DNA of 64,000 nt from Myxococcales bacterium (GTDB lineage Bacteria; Myxococcota_A; Polyangia; Polyangiales; Polyangiaceae), in the NCBI GenBank assembly GCA_016720545.1, contig JADKKK010000008.1, positions 69,624-133,623 on the forward strand. The letters run 5' to 3'. Below, in pieces: positions 63,245-64,000 of this stretch. Within the stretch, counting starts at the first letter, position 1, and every line of letters begins with the position of its first letter. Below the pieces are notes generated by a model that was not told where the DNA came from, ran no database searches, and saw only the letters and a list, made by a program, of their open reading frames with translations. The position numbers and the translations under genes are program-made.

Positions 63245-63250
63245 TTCGGC
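63160..63250 (+). other. attC site of cassette A
   Basis: 91 bp. R'' GCCGAAC (63160-63166) is the exact complement of R' GTTCGGC (63244-63250). Inside, L'' AGCATTGCAG pairs with L' CTGAATGCT leaving one unpaired G, the extrahelical base typical of attC. The centre is a hairpin with an 11-bp perfect stem CCGAATCTTGC/GCAAGATTCGG. The R core has C where the GTTRRRY consensus has R. Confidence 0.8.
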
Positions 63251-63998
63251 CTCTTCAGTTCGAGATGTCCTCGTTCGCGATAGGCAGCGAGGGATCCGAG
63301 CCCCCTGACGTCGGCGTCTCTCGCGCTCGAGGCGGCGGGCGGGCTGGCAAGCTGGCGGCGTCGACTCCACCGCCTGCGCCGCCGTCGTCCCGAGCCCGAA
63401 CCGCCTCGTCCGAGACGCCTCCGCGCTTCAGCTGGACCGCTTCGCCAGCGTGGGCCTCCACTTTAGCGGGACCGCCCCGTCCGAGACGCCTCCGCGCTTC
63501 AGCTGGACCGCCTCGGCGAACGCGACCTCCGCTTTAGCGAGACCGCCTCGGGAGACGCCTCCGCGCTTCAGCTGGACCGTCTCGGCGCACGCAGCCTCCG
63601 TTTTAGCGGGACCGTCTCTCGAGACGCCTCCGCGCTTCAGCTGGACCGTCTCGCAGGAGAGGGCCTCGAGCTCAGTCGGACCGTCTCGGGCCTCCCCACC
63701 CTCGCCCGCAGCGCCGAGGTGCCGAGTCGGCATCCTCTGACCACGCCCTGACGTTGTGACAAGACGGAGTACGCCGACGGCTCTCCCGTAACGCGCCCGG
63801 GCTTTCCTCGCGGCACCGAGCCCCGAACGGGCGAGGCCTTGAGAAACTCCGATGCATCAACACGCTGTCGAGTCGGCAACCTGGTGCTGCCTGCACGAGA
63901 CGGGCGGCGCCTCGCCGAACAGAGCATTGCAGCCGATGGTCACCGAATCTTGCCCGCTTCCGCGTGCAAGATTCGGCGCCCACGACTGAATGCTAACG
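63245..63998 (+). mobile_element. Integron cassette B (754 bp), near-duplicate of A
   Basis: Collinear with cassette A over its full length. Most differences lie in the first 170 bp and in single bases of the repeat array; the last 300 bp are almost unchanged. No conserved start codon, ribosome binding site or reading frame is shared with A strongly enough to call a gene. The next cassette begins at its end. Confidence 0.7.
63417..63687. repeat. 70-bp tandem repeat array in cassette B
   Basis: Same four-unit organisation as in cassette A, including the degenerate last half-unit, with several single-base differences (for example GACCTCCGCTTTAGCGAGAC in unit 2). Confidence 0.85.
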
Positions 63999-64000
63999 TT
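63914..64000 (+). other. attC site of cassette B, cut by the window end
   Basis: R'' GCCGAAC at 63914-63920, L'' AGCATTGCAG, the same 11-bp hairpin CCGAATCTTGC/GCAAGATTCGG, L' CTGAATGCT and the first three bases of R' (GTT, 63998-64000). It matches attC1 with one or two substitutions, so the array continues beyond the window. Confidence 0.75.

Overview
The window is a high-GC chromosomal segment, probably from the Myxococcota (Polyangia or relatives). Pointers are the strong G/C third-position bias, GTG and TTG starts, many lipobox lipoproteins with Pro/Ala/Asp-rich linkers, MYXO-CTERM-like C-termini (Cys motif, hydrophobic helix, Arg run), RCC1 repeats and several two-component proteins. This assignment is inferred from gene style; no marker gene was compared.

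Bases 1-24.5 kb are mostly housekeeping and signalling: the end of a Kup K+ transporter, an NtrY-like kinase, a parvulin-type foldase, a DUF523 protein, dapB-dapA (lysine/meso-DAP), an NtrC-type sigma-54 activator, a GH57 branching enzyme, rplU-rpmA with a visible promoter and leader, a HAD phosphatase, feoA-feoB (ferrous iron uptake), a second kinase, a NodB deacetylase, RecD2, two coiled-coil membrane proteins and a B12-binding radical SAM protein. A 300-bp palindromic element with 12-bp terminal inverted repeats (MITE-like) occurs at 9445-9744 and again at 25384-25683.

Bases 24.5-34.7 kb start at tRNA-Gln(TTG) and are accessory in character: MITE copy 2, decayed coding fragments, lipoproteins, two trypsin-like proteases, a PGRS-like glycine-rich protein, a phospholipase C/AcpA-type phosphoesterase and a beheaded YbgC-like thioesterase start. 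Bases 34.7-57.8 kb hold transketolase, a PhoD phosphatase, a probable hydroxylysine-kinase/phospho-lyase pair, papain-like and M28 peptidases, a pseudouridine synthase, a Cys-rich surface protein, a heparinase-II/III-like MYXO-CTERM protein, an SDR, a J-protein, TrpS, a beta-class DNA methyltransferase and a chemoreceptor.

Bases 57.8-59.4 kb are a graveyard: a formylglycine-generating-enzyme relic, a tRNA-Asp-like 5' half, a CAP-domain lipoprotein and a decayed second copy of the chemoreceptor 3' end.

The most notable system is at 61.2-64.0 kb: an integron. IntI (61177-62313) has all tyrosine-recombinase residues and the IntI-specific insertion. Directly downstream, in the unusual same-direction layout, are an attI-like site and two almost identical 757- and 754-bp cassettes, with a third beginning at the window edge. 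Each complete cassette ends in a 91-bp attC-like site: GCCGAAC/GTTCGGC R boxes, L boxes with one unpaired G, and a long central hairpin. The cassettes show no convincing gene and carry a 70-bp tandem repeat array.
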